Numbered from the stretch's first letter, positions 1-11,829 are shown. The stretch: DNA of 64,000 nt from Pomphorhynchus laevis (GCA_012934845.2 WNNJ02002426.1:1-64000); one strand, 5' to 3'. Notes: generated by a model from the sequence alone, not told the origin. Numbers and translations are program-made.

Positions 1-544
1 CAACATATAATATTATCAATAGATATTAATATAATCAAATATTATAATAATATTAATAAAATATTCTTATAATATTAATATATATTATTAATAAAATTAT
101 ATTTAAACTGTTTTCAATGCATTTTTATTAACTTATGATACATTTTGTAAATTTTTGTCTTTTCGTTAAGGAGATCACAAACGTTAAAGAATGGTTAGAC
201 ACAATGCCAGTGATAGGATATTGACATTTATATTGATTTTTTACACGCAGAATAATCTTGTGACTATAAAAATGAAACAGTTTTATGTTTTTTAAATTTT
301 GAAGATTATCAAAAACAAAAATTGATTGTGATTTTATATATAATTCAGTAAAAGTGTTATGATTGTTATGTTAAAAGTGAAATGATTTTATCAAATTAGC
401 CCAAAAAAGCTTTCGTTCATGTCCGTAAAACATCGACTAATAACATCAACACTTTAATGACGCCAAACGCACTAATGGAAGAATTGTTGGCGTGATATTC
501 GTCAACCTCGTTAAGGAGATTGCACATTTTTATTAAATATTGAT
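1..544. other. AT-rich intergenic stretch
   Basis: No gene or recognisable repeat was seen before the LINE fragment that follows. Mostly A+T with short TTAATAT runs. Confidence 0.5.
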
Positions 545-1400
545 ATTATTGATATTATCTGCTTCCAACTGTCTTGCCTCAATTTTCAATCATCTTATCT
601 TCGTCTTACTCTGAATCCTAATAAATCCAAAATTATGTGGATCCTACCTCGACGCTTAGACTTAGAGCCTTCATCCGTATCATTAAATTCTACAATTCTT
701 CCTATCGCTGACAATCTCGTTTTCCTAGGTTTCCATTTTGACAACTCACTTTCACTTAAACCTTTCGTTAGAGATAAAGTACGCTAATCTACCTTGATAC
801 TCCGCAATCTCCGTCAAATTCGTAGATTGATCGATTTCCCTTCTTGTATGACTATCATATCTTTTTTTTCATGATTTGATTACTGTCTTAGTCTATTTTC
901 CAACTCACATAAATCCACTCTTCTTTCACTTTTACGCATCGTCAACGCAGCCGTCCGAATTTTCCTCCGTCTTCGTCGTTTTGATCATACATCCTACCAT
1001 CTTGCTTCTCTCGATTCGCCTACCATTTATTGTCGTGTTCAAATTCGTCTTCTTCTCGTTGCTTTCCGCCTTGTAACTTTTCATACCCCTTCATTTCTCA
1101 ACCTTCCTTTTCTTGATAATTCTCGTCCTGTTTACTCTTCCTTGCGTTCCTGTAATTCCCTTCTTTTACATGTCCCAAACTACTCTACCTCCTTTGGACT
1201 TCGCTCCTTCCTGGTGGCTGCTCCTCTATCGTGGAACCATCTGCCAATTCATATAAGCCAATCAACTTCCTTGCCGTGCTTCAAACATCAATTCCGATCC
1301 CATTTAAACAATTTATCTGCTTTACTTTTTCATTTTTGTTTGTGAACTTGTAAGCGTACAGCTTGTACGCATTTGCCACATTAAATAAATTTGTATTATT
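545..1400 (+). mobile_element. LINE-A fragment: end of reverse transcriptase and 3' end
   Basis: A 5'-truncated, decayed copy of the LINE family found near-complete at 58.6-62.4 kb (-). Translation in shifting frames matches that copy in order: LNPNKSKIMWILPR, then FLGFHFDNSLSLKPFVRDKV, then FGLRSFLVAAPLSWN near the C-terminus. It ends in the family's 3' stem-loop (1354-1370) and an AATAAAT tail, so the true 3' end is present. Several frame changes and stops mean it cannot encode an active product. Confidence 0.85.
1354..1370 (+). other. LINE-A 3' terminal stem-loop
   Basis: GCGTACA pairs with TGTACGC around a GCT loop, just before TTTGCCAC and the AATAAAT tail. The same hairpin with different but matching bases ends four other LINE-A copies, which suggests an RNA element recognised by the LINE reverse transcriptase. 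Confidence 0.55.
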
Positions 1401-1559
1401 ATACATTCTATTGAGTCATTTATGCATATATTTTGTTTCGCTTCAGTTTCTCCGTAAGATGTTTACTTTTGGACTCTGTTTACGGACAATATGACTTGTA
1501 TAGATTTATTGTATGATATATCGCATATATATTATTGTGTTTAATTATTTTATTATATT

Positions 1560-1810
1560 ATTTTATTCTTGTGTTCAAATTCGTCTTCTTCTCATTGCTT
1601 TTCGCCTTGTAACTTTTCATACTCCTTAATTTCTCAACCTTCCTTTGCTTGGCAATTCTCACCCTGTTTACTCTTCTCTGCGTTCCCGAAATTCATTTCT
1701 TTTACATTTTGACAATTTATCTGCTTGACTTTTTCACTATTTTGTTAATTGACTTGGAAGCATTCGGCTGGAACGCATTTGCCACTTTAAATAAATAAAA
1801 TTATTATTAT
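1560..1810 (+). mobile_element. Second LINE-A 3' fragment
   Basis: This repeats the end of the preceding LINE-A fragment with substitutions and an internal deletion: the stretch beginning GTGTTCAAATTCGTCTTCTT recurs, followed by the shared AACGCATTTGCCAC 3' signature and an AAATAAATAAA tail. It is an independent insertion or a local duplication. Confidence 0.75.
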
Positions 1811-2156
1811 CCCAGATAATAATTATCCCATTTAATTTTTTAATAAGCATAATTTATTATACATTTGATACAATCTTCGGTTTCCTGAAATGGGCCTTTG
1901 TGCAATTAATTATGATCTTGTCATTATTCTGTTATTGAATGCGTGCTGGTAGGAAAATACCCTATAGGCATGCCACAGCGAGAACGAACCGATAATTAAT
2001 ATAATAATTTAATGTATTATTTAATTTTATTTAATATATTATTAAATATTACTTATTTAATGTTATTTATTTTAAAAGAATTACAATCAATATGTTGCAA
2101 GCCACCATTAAGTAATTTTGCATCCTTAAACGTCATTTGTATAGAACCCTTCACCA
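1811..2156. other. Intergenic stretch
   Basis: Nothing recognised; AT-rich with one less AT-rich patch at 1900-1990. Confidence 0.4.
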
Positions 2157-2555
2157 GTGATAGATCCTTATCGATTGAGCATCCTTCTAGTGAATTTGAT
2201 TTCGCTGTATCCTAATGAATTCTTTGTTTCTACGTTAATAATAATTCCCCATTACGCACCAATATATGTTATAATAACGTTGCGTTATTTCAATCATTAC
2301 ACTTACCAGAATCCCGAATCCGTATTTGTATATCATGAAAACCTCAAGATTTCTAACTATAAGAAGAGAATCCGAGTTATAGAAGCCGAGCTGTTTTCAC
2401 TCCTGGATGGTTTGGAATCTACGCGACTAATTTCATTGAAACTATTGCCTGGGATCTCTCGGTACGCAAGTCGCAAAGTTAAAATGATACGTCACTATTT
2501 TAAAGTAATGCGTACATCTTTAACTTCGATTGGGATACCAAATTCAACCATATAG
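2157..2555 (+). CDS. Unrecognised ORF, possibly not a gene
   Basis: A 132-codon open frame in less AT-rich sequence than its surroundings. The first half is hydrophobic (I/L/Y-rich), the second half basic, ending in a patch with KVKMIRHYFKVMRTS. I recognise no family or motif. The opposite strand has a splice-donor-like GTAAGT (rc of 2300-2306) and short open frames, so a minus-strand exon is an equally weak alternative. No start context or poly(A) signal supports it. Confidence 0.15.
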   Translation: MIDPYRLSILLVNLISLYPNEFFVSTLIIIPHYAPIYVIITLRYFNHYTYQNPESVFVYHENLKISNYKKRIRVIEAELFSLLDGLESTRLISLKLLPGISRYASRKVKMIRHYFKVMRTSLTSIGIPNSTI

Positions 2556-3114
2556 TATGCTTTCTTACCGATTTCAATTTTGTTTTTTACCAAAAGAATA
2601 AGTAATTTAATATAAAATCATAATTTAATATAAATATTTAATATAATATTAATATTATGGTTTTTAATAATATTTTTTAGCATTTGTACAATTACTAGGT
2701 TACATTCGAACTGGTCCATAATAATAATTTTTGCTAAAAATGAATGCCTTTAACTTCGGCGTGACTTTAAGCCACTTAAACATAAAGAATTTACTTTTAG
2801 CAAAACACCTGCAATTTTCTGTCGAATCGTGGCTATAAATTTAGCGTATTTGAAAGGATTCTTTAGTGATTTGAAATGTGCAATGATTTTTAAAGAATTG
2901 CAGTTTCAGTTTTTCTGGTGGCACATAAAATGAAAAAATCAAAGGATGAATTTACATTAGAAACACATTTAAGATACTTTATACTTTTTCGCTCTTCATG
3001 ATATTCGGATGTACTAACGGGGGTTTTGTGAGAGTTAAACTGAATTGAAAATTAAAACGCTAATTAGGGATTACTCAACTTACTTTGTGCAAAACTCGGA
3101 AAGATATATCAAGA
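2556..3114. other. Intergenic stretch
   Basis: No gene, RNA or recognised repeat seen. Confidence 0.4.
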
Positions 3115-3262
3115 CGTGTGTTATGATCACGTGAAATTTTAGCGCTTGATTATCTACTTGAGATAGCAAGCGTTCAACATAAACTTCATCCTATGATTAG
3201 CAAATAGCACCACGTATTATAACGTGACGGATAAAGACAGCTTCACCAACTGGATCCAACTA
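3115..3262 (+). repeat. Dispersed repeat R1, copy 1
   Basis: Shares an ordered set of blocks with 4072-4232: TTAGCGCTTG, GAGATAG, GTTCAACAT, CACGTATTAT and TGACGGATAAA. The copies are diverged by substitutions and small indels. No coding potential and no tRNA-like promoter boxes; class unknown. Confidence 0.6.
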
Positions 3263-4071
3263 AACGCGATACAAGTCCATCTCGAAATTGCTGAGTGCTC
3301 AAGCAAAATTCCTCAACTTTTAATGAACACATAGAAATCCAGAACAAAGCCCCTTTTTCTTAAACAAACAACAAAGTGCTTTCTACTTTTCAACAAAGTG
3401 CTCTCTACTTTATTAATTTTACTTTATATATTCTTCGTTCTGTTATTATACTTTCCATTCATTTGTTTTGATATCAGAATTTGTAAGAATTGTTTTTAAT
3501 GAAATTAAATTCGTCCAGTGGCTGGACCCTCCATTTGAACCCTTGTTTATACAACACCCATTCTTTAATATTTATCAACCTCAGTCCGCCATCATTTACC
3601 ACAAGTAAAACAATGAAAGTCTCAAATTTAAAATTTCACTAAATCCAGTTATTGATAAAACCATTGTTTATAAGATTTGCTTCAAGTCATTAAACCATTA
3701 ATTCTTTGCATATACATGTCCTGATAAGATGTGCTCATATGTGTTGAAGGGAAAAGACACGCATAGTAAGCCACGTGATGATCAGAAATAGCAATTTTAA
3801 CCAGCTTCTCTAAAAAATCTCTTACTTACTTATCTTATGAGACACGTTTGTATAAACATATGAATACCAATAAATAATCCAAGTAGTTATATACCTTATG
3901 TAATGTTAATCTCAATAGCGGTAATACAACATCGTCACTGTATTGATTAATTTTTAATGAAGTTTATTTTTTTAATGAGGTTGTCATCTAAGAATCGGAA
4001 ATGGCAATTTCAGCCAGAACCTATTAACTGTACTTCTATACAAACCTAGACGATAAATATAAACACCTTGC
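3263..4071. other. Intergenic stretch between R1 copies
   Basis: No gene. A shorter shared block recurs at 3779-3803 and 3991-4017 (GAAATAGCAATTTTAACCAG versus a diverged copy), so the repeat unit around R1 may be longer than the part called. Confidence 0.4.
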
Positions 4072-4232
4072 TTTGATGATATGATGTATTAGCGCTTGTG
4101 ACTTTATGATTGTCTACTGGAGATAGTACTGGTTCAACATGTACTCCATTGCAAACTTCCTCCGATTTTTGTCAATTTGTATCACGTATTATGTCATGAC
4201 GGATAAATGTAACTCCACCGTGTCTGTTACAC
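4072..4232 (+). repeat. Dispersed repeat R1, copy 2
   Basis: Diverged direct copy of 3115-3262 with the same order of conserved blocks. Confidence 0.6.
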
Positions 4233-4594
4233 TGACTTCACCTCAATTGCAGTTTGACACACTAACTGTTACCCCATTTCGAGTTAGATTGAGGAAATTT
4301 TGTATTATCCCAAATTGAGCAGAAAAAATAATAATTTATTTTCTCACATCGTTTTTGTATCTACCGAATTCTATGAAGAATGTAATAAAACTTAAATTCT
4401 CTACTGAGATAGTTTCATTTTTGCTATTTAAATCAACATATATTTGTAGTTACTATAAAGAATCCAAATGTTTAATAAAATGTTTTATTCAGAATCATCG
4501 AATCAATACTTAAAATGCACGGTTTTCCTGCGTATACCTTGAATTTCGCACTTTTAAAAATCGAATTAAGTATTTAATCAAATAATTACATTAT

Positions 4595-5100
4595 TAAACC
4601 AATGACGTCATGATACGTTACGATGACGTCATAATTTTACACAGGGGACGAAACCAGATAGCATAGCAGTTCCTCCTGATGACCACTAATCCTTATTCTG
4701 ACCCATCGCTTTTATTTATTAGTAAATTCATAAAAATTGAGTTTTATTTTAAATTTTAACTTTATAAAAAGTCTTATAACAGTTATTAATTATTTATAAT
4801 TTTATAAATAATTTTATTTATTATTTGATTATAACAATATTATAACAATATAACAATATTATAATATAACAATATTATTTTATTATTTTAATTATGCTTT
4901 ATTTATTTAATTTTGATCTAATTTTTGCTTAAATGATAATAAATAATTTAATTATCAAACTTTAAATGCTAAATAATAATTTACTTTTAATTAGTTTAAA
5001 ATCATTAGTATTTAAATTAATTTAATATTTAAATGTATTTATTTAATTAGTATTTTAATTTATTTAATTAGTATTTAAATAATAATTAGTTTTTTATTTT
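4595..5100 (+). mobile_element. MITE-A copy
   Basis: Member of a non-coding AT-rich family with copies across the window. Its core reads GATAGCATAGCAGTTCCTCC, then CTAATCCTTATTCTGA, then TTTATTAGTAAATTCATAAA, followed by several hundred bases of A+T. This copy opens with two TGACGTCA palindromes (4603-4610 and 4624-4631). No ORF; probably a non-autonomous DNA element. Confidence 0.6.
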
Positions 5101-5194
5101 GGATAGAAAGTTACTCTTTTCAAAAAGAAAATGTTTGTTTTATTCAACCTGAGTTTCGCATAAAGTACGATTCTTTAAATATAATTAAATATAT

Positions 5195-5400
5195 ATATTT
5201 AACCAATGACGTCACGATGACGTTACGATGACGTCACAATTTTATATAGGGGACAAAACTTGATAGCATAGCAGTTTATCCTGATGATCTCTAATCCTTA
5301 TTCTGATACATCGTCTGTTATTTATTAGTCAATTCATTAAAATAATGTAAAATTAAAAATTATATATATTTACTTATCTTAATTAATTGATTAATGCTTT
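5195..5400 (+). mobile_element. MITE-A copy
   Basis: Same family as 4595-5100. It carries TGACGTCA at 5207-5214 and 5229-5236, TGACGTTA between them, then the GATAGCATAGCAGTT core and TTATTTATTAGTCAATTCAT. Confidence 0.6.
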
Positions 5401-5796
5401 GTTGTAATATAATTTATTTGGCATTTCAGCTTAAAGCAATCAGGAAGAAAGTTTTTTTATCATTCGACAGTAATATGTAAAAATTAATAAATGCTATAAC
5501 TTTGAGCATTCTTACTTAAAATACCAAAAGCAAAGTTAGTATGCGCCAGCTATCATTTTTATAAATCTTGAATAATTGATATTTAAATCTAAAACGAATA
5601 GACTAGTAAAATGCCTAAACTTAAAAGATAAAATTGAAAGTTATTACGATATGTATTTTATTATAATAAAATAAAAAATGTTATATAATATTTTTTATTA
5701 TATTATTATTTAATATATAAGAGTTAATAAATCATTTTACTGATCTAGATATTGTGATCTCGGGTAACTTAAAAACTCATCTTTACTCTTCTATGA
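5401..5796. other. AT-rich intergenic stretch
   Basis: Nothing recognised. Confidence 0.4.
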
Positions 5797-6400
5797 TTGT
5801 GGGTAAATGTCGTAGAATTTGGCTTCCTCTATCGAAACGTTGGACGACTTGAGCCTAAGGCATTTCACGTTGAATATGCAAGTTTCTTAAAATCGCATAT
5901 GCTTTATGTTTCTCAGGCGATGCACTCTCAACTTAAATCAGAATTAAGTAAATTCAAAAGCCTTTTGAAGAGAGCCACTCGTTTGGTTCCACATTTTACT
6001 CCATCGCTTACCTTAGTAAGCTCGATGCGTTAAGTATTAGATCTAATGTATGTGTTTTTTTGGTTGGCTCGAGGCATTGTGTACAAGATCTGAAAAATAG
6101 AGGTGAATGTCGCGGCGTGTATCATATCTAATAAATTTGACTTTATTGCCGATTAACACTGGTGTGGATGTCGCGGTTCGTGTTTAACCATCCATTGAAG
6201 CAGCTGTCCCGCCTTCGTGACTATTCAATGTTACGTGGACACGAGCTGTGTATGAAATATCGATCAAAGACTCGAACAAATTGTACGAATTTGGTTGTTT
6301 GTGTCTGTAAACAATGGACTATCTTATTGGGTGGTCAGCAGTTGTACTATTGCACAATTCAAGAAACACATCAAACTTGAACTCTTGGATTCTTGATTTA
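5797..6400 (+). mobile_element. Decayed CR1/Jockey-type LINE, RT C-terminal end (LINE-C)
   Basis: The frame at 5797-6033 has the LINE thumb pattern HVEYAS followed about 30 residues later by LKRATRLVP, as in CR1/Jockey-type enzymes (HLEYA...QRRATKLVP). Out-of-frame continuation to about 6380 still resembles the C-terminal tail. It is unlike LINE-A and LINE-B here and may belong with the RT remnant at 56.05-56.65 kb. Broken by stops and frame changes. Confidence 0.55.
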
Positions 6401-6600
6401 TCATTTTATTGTGTATGAAATGATAAATTGATCATTTTTGATCATATATTATATATGTGATGCTTCCCTATCTTGATTTTTTTTCATTTCATTTTGTATT
6501 TACATTTCTATCCTTTACTTTGATGTGATGTAATATTATTTATATAAAAATATAATTTTCGATTGAAAATATAATTTATATTACATGACGCTCATTCGAA

Positions 6601-6626
6601 TAACCTCTTATTATTATAAGAGGTTA
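6601..6626. repeat. Short perfect hairpin
   Basis: TAACCTCTTAT and its exact reverse complement flank a TATT loop. Function unknown. Confidence 0.6.
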
Positions 6627-7204
6627 GTAGGATAATTGAGAGTAATTGGATTTGGAGTTCTGTTTTCCACCCAACATAGCAAATAGTTCAAATTTAGAAA
6701 TTAAAAATCAGACATTTTTAAAAGCATTTCTAATTTCGCACACTTGACCGCCATGTCAACATCATGTCATACATAAGTATCGTCCACTTTAAATTACATA
6801 ATGCGTAAATAATATGACTTTTTACTAATACGAAAAGTCATTATTTATTAGGTAAATAATGTATCAAAGTAAATAATAAATATTATAAAAATATTATATA
6901 TATTTGAATATCTATTAAATATTTAATAAATATTTAATATTTAATAAATATATATTTATTAAAACTCTATTAAATATCATTAATGCTAATTAAATATCTA
7001 TTTTAAATATTATTTATGGAAATATATAAATCTTTATTTACCTATATATTTACGTAATTATTAATATTTTCATTTATATTTATGGAAATTGAAAATAAAC
7101 AGATCTAAACAGAATGCATCTCACAGAATAGGGTATGCATTTAAAAATAAACAAATTGTTATGTGGCAGGCAAACCAGCGATCGAAAAAGATCGTAAGGA
7201 TAAA
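6627..7204. other. AT-rich intergenic stretch
   Basis: Nothing recognised before the tandem array. Confidence 0.4.
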
Positions 7205-8335
7205 AATGCAAGAAACACGGAAGAATCCAGCCATTTTGTTATCGGAAAAGTTTATAAAATTTTAGACATTGCGATAAATGAAGACAAAAAATAATACACT
7301 TTGTTATCGTTAGACAAGTTTTCTTCTTGTGGTCTTCTTCAATTAAATATTAGTTACATATAACGTTGCTCACTATACAATAAGCACGAAAGAATCCAGT
7401 CACTTTCTAATTGAAAAATTTCACGAAATTTAACGCAGTGTGTTAAATTATATACACGATAAAATTTAATTTGTTATAGTGAGACAAGTCTTTGTCCGTT
7501 ACCTTCTCTTCAATCAAATATTAGTAAGATACACCAACGCTGATCTCTCTATACAAGAAACACTAAAGAATCCATCCACTTTGTTATTACACCATTTTAG
7601 AAAATTATTGGCAATGCGTTGAATTATATACATTATAAAATACATTTTATTAGACGTAGACAAGTATTTCCAAAGTCTTACGTTCTTTTCAATCAAATAT
7701 TATTAAGATATATCAACACTGATCTCTATACAAGAAACACGAAAGAATACAGCTACTTTATTATTACAACATTTCAAGAAATTTTAGGCGATGCGTTGAA
7801 TTATATACACAATAAAATAAACTTTGTTATAGTTAGACAAGTCTTTGTCCGTTACGTTCTCTTCAATTAAATATTAGTAAAATATCTTAGCGCTGCTTTC
7901 TTTGCAATAAACACGAGAGAATGCAGTTACTCTGTTATTGCAACATTTTAGGTTTTTAGGCAATGCCTTAAATTATAGGCACAACAAAATACACTTTGTT
8001 ATACAAGAAACACGAAAGAATCCAGCCATTTTGTTATTGCAAAAGTTTAGGAAATTTTAGACATTGCGATGAATGAAGACAAAAAATAATACACTTTGTT
8101 ATCGTTATACAAGTTTTCTTCTCGTGGTCTTCTTCAATTAAATATTAGTTACATATAACGTTGCTCACTATACAATAAGCACGAAAGAATCCAGTCCCTT
8201 TTAATTGACAAGTCTTCATATGTTACGTTCTCTTCAATCACATATCAGTAAGATATCAACGCTGCTCTCTATACAATAAACACGAACGAATGCAGCCACT
8301 TTGTTATTGAATAATTTCCGAAAGTTGTTAAAACT
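7205..8335 (+). repeat. Tandem array, period about 172-178 bp
   Basis: Eight occurrences of a marker like AAACACGAAAGAATCCAGCC start near 7209, 7380, 7554, 7731, 7905, 8005, 8170 and 8274. Within units the order is marker, TTTGTTATTG, a TTGAATTATATACACA block, ACTTTGTTATAGTTAGACAA, then CTTCAATCAAATATTAGTAA. Most units are 171-177 bp; those starting near 7905 and 8170 are about 100 bp. The unit at 7209-7379 and the one at 8005-8169 are far more alike than neighbours, which indicates a higher-order duplication. Open frames inside are not conserved between units. Confidence 0.85.
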
Positions 8336-8785
8336 ATTGCCGATCTAACATCCATGCGCTTAAAGAAATACTGGTGTTGTTTTATCGTTTTGTTCTAATT
8401 GTGTGGTGTATGATCAACCTATGAGCTATCACAATCAATACAAGCGAAACGATCAATTTGTCCGAAGGAAGATATTTGGGTTAATGTTGAATAAACCAAA
8501 GAGAGTTGGAGGTTTTTTATAAATAGTTTAGAGGACTTAACTCGAAAGCTTGTCTGATTATAATAAATTGTTTTTCTTGTGCCTTTAATTTACAACAATG
8601 TCTAAAATTATTTTTATACTACAGTAATCCTCAACTATTTCAGAAAATGGCGTGACTAATTCAAGTCGTCTTGATCAGACAATTCAATCTTCTGTTACCG
8701 TTTTTAATTAATTTGATTGATTATTTTTTAAACTGAATTACATTTGAGTTTAAATTGTCAGTAGTATCTCTGCTTTGAATAATAG
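8336..8785. other. Stretch upstream of the small membrane ORF
   Basis: No gene or repeat recognised. It may hold the promoter of the following ORF, but no motif stands out. Confidence 0.3.
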
Positions 8786-9001
8786 ATGCATAAGACGTTA
8801 CCCCCATCAAACCGTATGACAAAGATAGCGAAAGTTAATATCAGCTATGTATTCATATTTGCATGCGCCTTTGTGGCCTTTGCATCCATAAGAAATTTCA
8901 AGTATCATGATCAAAGAGAAAAAATGAAAGCGAGACGAATTGCAGAGCGGGCATCTCAACGGTCGGGCATTAAAGAGCTCATGGATTCCAGATCTAAATA
9001 G
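8786..9001 (+). CDS. Small single-span membrane protein, unrecognised
   Basis: A 71-codon ORF, or 61 codons from the second ATG at 8816. A short basic N-terminus (MTKIAKVN) is followed by one hydrophobic span of about 18 residues (ISYVFIFACAFVAFASI). A highly basic, probably helical tail follows, rich in R/K/E with KMKARRIAERASQR. Size and topology (short N-terminus, one helix, charged tail) are those of small mitochondrial inner-membrane proteins such as COX14, but similarity is too weak to name it. No intron signal is needed. It is flanked by a tandem array and a MITE. A chance ORF is possible, though the composition is more protein-like than other short frames nearby. Confidence 0.4.
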   Translation: MHKTLPPSNRMTKIAKVNISYVFIFACAFVAFASIRNFKYHDQREKMKARRIAERASQRSGIKELMDSRSK

Positions 9002-9099
9002 ACCATTTCTATATATGATTAACTAAATTATCCCAAATCCTTTTTGATTTATCATAACAATTAGATGAATTTTTAAACTTTGTCAAATTAATCTTATCT

Positions 9100-9330
9100 T
9101 AATTATCAAATCAGCTAACTGAGTCCACGTATTTAATATAATTATAAAATAAACAAAACATAATAATGCTAAATCAAAATTTAATAATTAAATAATAAAA
9201 TTAAATAATTGTTATAAGATTTTTTATAATTTAAATCAAGTTAAAATAAATAGTTTAATTTAATTAAATAGTTTACTTTAAATTAAATAAATATTCAAGA
9301 AATTTTGAATTAATAAATTGAATTCTGATC
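9100..9330 (-). mobile_element. MITE-A copy, reverse orientation
   Basis: Starts with AATCAGCTAACTGAGTCCAC, the complement of the family's far end (CGTA.ACTCAGTTAGCTGAT), followed by the AT-rich body. The core is lost or highly diverged. Confidence 0.45.
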
Positions 9331-9617
9331 GTTCACCTTATATCAATAAAAAACATTAATAACATTAATTTATTTGTTTCGAAATTTATTTATAAGTAAA
9401 AACGAATAAACAATTTGAGTGTATACACTTAATAAAGTTTTATTCAAATAAAGCGTTTATTTGAATATTTCTTATAATTAATAATAATTTAAAATTAATT
9501 TTTCTTATAATTAATTTACAAATTCATTACTCTTGAATTTATAGCGTTAGGTTTGTTTATGACTAATGAATTTATTTACGCTTCTATAAATAATGTTTCT
9601 TAAGTAATATTTAAGAA

Positions 9618-9850
9618 ATTCTTCTGTTTGTGGCATGACATTATACTCGCGGATATTGTTCCTATTCTTAATACAGCATGACGCTACTAATCATCCTGGG
9701 TGGGTCCCTCTAGCTGCTGACCCGGACCTACATTTCAATGACATGTCGGTCTGGGTCAGTAGCTGATGAGATCCGAACAATATCTGTTAGTATAATGTCG
9801 TGCCACAACCTGAAGAATTTTTGCTTACAGATGCAATTAAGTTAAATTTA
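9618..9850 (+). mobile_element. Foldback element F1, copy 1
   Basis: Inverted arms: TGTGGCATGACATTATAC with ATATTGTTC on the left matches the complement of GAACAATAT with ATAATGTCGTGCCACA on the right. A second inverted pair inside (AGCTGCTGACCCGGACC / GGTCTGGGTCAGTAGCT) nests within the first. The element continues to the shared ending TTACAGATGCAATTAAG. A diverged copy lies at 33449-33920. Non-coding. It carries CTGATGAGA at 9756-9764, a hammerhead core piece, but no complete ribozyme. Confidence 0.7.
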
Positions 9851-11184
9851 AGAAATTATTATTTCTTTAAATAAATTTAAATAGTGTGTATAATGATGAA
9901 TAAAATTTTATTCAAAAAATTTAAATTTTATTTAATAAAATGTTATTCAAATAATAAAATTAGTAAATTAATTTCATTTAATTTAAATTATTAAAATAAA
10001 TTATTAAATTTATTTTAATAATAATTTGAGAAACATCATAAACATTAGTATTCAAATAATACTTATTTTGCAAATCAAGGATAATCACAAAAGGTCAATT
10101 TCTTTGTTCAACAATACAATATTGTAACAGTCAGAATTAAATTATAATTTATGATTAAATCAATTTTACCTGTTGAAATTATAATTGTAAAGTTTGGAAA
10201 GTTATAATATTTTATGTTAGTCAAACATTTTCTACGAGCAACGAAATTATCTTTATATGCTCTTCACGTTAAACCGTACAATTTAATATATTATTATATT
10301 ATATTAAATTATTATATTAATTATTTAATTCTAGGAATTAAATTCATCGTTTAGAGCATTAACTGTTACGCTGGAACCCAATCAGTTATGACATAATGGC
10401 TTTAAACCTGATGTAGTTTATTCTCGTAACTATTTAGCAATATTCCTTATCATTTGTTTTAATATTGTAGACTCCGGTATGTAATTGATAAATATTCGCT
10501 GACATTTAAATTGATGTTTAATGCTTAATTAAACAAATAATAATTATCATCATAAATCCGCAATTTGTGACTAATTAATTATAATTAGTCACAAAAAATA
10601 ATAAACTTTACATAATCATTCATCAATATAAGCTTTACATTGATGAAAGTGGTGTCATCATGCCATTACATGAGAAAATCGGAATTCAAATTTAATGATA
10701 ATGCGTCCAACCGAGCTATGGACAGGTAGAAGCAGGATTAGAACAATTAAGAACGAATTATATGCGATAAAATGCTAACTACAAGTAACGATAACTGGAT
10801 GTATTTTTAAATACATCAAGTTATATAGTTATTCTATACTTTATACTATAGAATTATTCCCATATCCATAACGCCCATCTCGAAACAATTTCAGGGGTAG
10901 AGGATCTTAGAAAATGCTATTAATAATATTAAAATATCACACTTTTACCCTTAAAATATCACACTTCTATATATGCTCGTTTCTGGAATATGTTGGAATT
11001 CAGTCAATTATATTATATCGTCTAAGAATGCATGAGCAACGGATGTTGCCATTTATGCCAAAGTTAAAGTTAAACTAGTAATGTAACATTATTGTTCGAT
11101 TCACATTCTTCTTTGTGTTTTAAACATGAAGCCGTTTATTTTATAAAAAATAAATGTTTTTATTTTTTATATTTAATCATAGGA
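9851..11184. other. AT-rich intergenic stretch
   Basis: No gene seen. A small palindrome, GATGTATTTTTAAATACATC, near 10798-10817 recurs in similar form near 22558-22579 and could be the end of another small transposon. Confidence 0.4.
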
Positions 11185-11490
11185 AATACGTCATTGGCAT
11201 GTATTTGGCATTGCTGTTATGTTGGGTCAAGGAATAGTGATCGAAACCTGATAACATAGCAGTTGATCCTGATAACATAGCAGTTGCTTCTGTTATTTAT
11301 TAGTCAATTCATAAATATTGACTTTATTTAAAATTCTAAATTGATAGAAATTATATAAAATCATATATAAGAATTATTTATTATTTATAATAATTTAGGA
11401 TTTGTATAATTTAAATATTTGAATTTTATTTGCATTATTTTTAATTTATTAATAATATAAAATAGTTAAATTCAGATAGCTGATCAGATT
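11185..11490 (+). mobile_element. MITE-A copy
   Basis: Opens with AGGAAATACGTCATTGGCAT. The phrase CCTGATAACATAGCAGTT is repeated in tandem, followed by TTATTTATTAGTCAATTCAT and the AT-rich body, ending near CAGATAGCTGATCAGATT. Confidence 0.6.
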
Positions 11491-11532
11491 TATACACAAA
11501 ATATAAATTTTGTACATTTTAATCCAGATTAT

Positions 11533-11610
11533 TTAATACTGAAATTACTGCTAGAGCCAATTTTCTGATCATAATTCCAAGAAGTGTCTATAACAGCCCC
11601 TTTTGAATGC
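11533..11610 (+). repeat. Direct repeat R2, copy 1
   Basis: Shares TACTGAAATTACTGCTAGAG, CCAATTTTCTGATCA and ATAACAGCCCCTTTTGAAT with 11830-11905. Class unknown. Confidence 0.6.
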
Positions 11611-11829
11611 TTCCTTCTTGACTGACGAATGGAATAGTTTCTTATGTTCGTCAATACGCTTAGTTAATATTATAAATTTAGCATTAGTTAATTTTCATCA
11701 TATTATTGGTCACAAAATATCTAGTTTAAAAGTGGACATGTATAAAAATTAAGATGAGAAAATTATGTTCAAACTGATACAATAAACTCGGCCGCTATTT
11801 TATATTTTCGAAATTTGTTTTCGATTTGC

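Noticed and set aside
7619-7870. Protein-coding gene of 83 codons
   Set aside because: It lies in the tandem array and the frame is not kept between units.
9740-9806. Complete hammerhead in F1 copy 1
   Set aside because: CTGATGAGA is present, but GAAC follows directly and neither stem II nor stem III can form.
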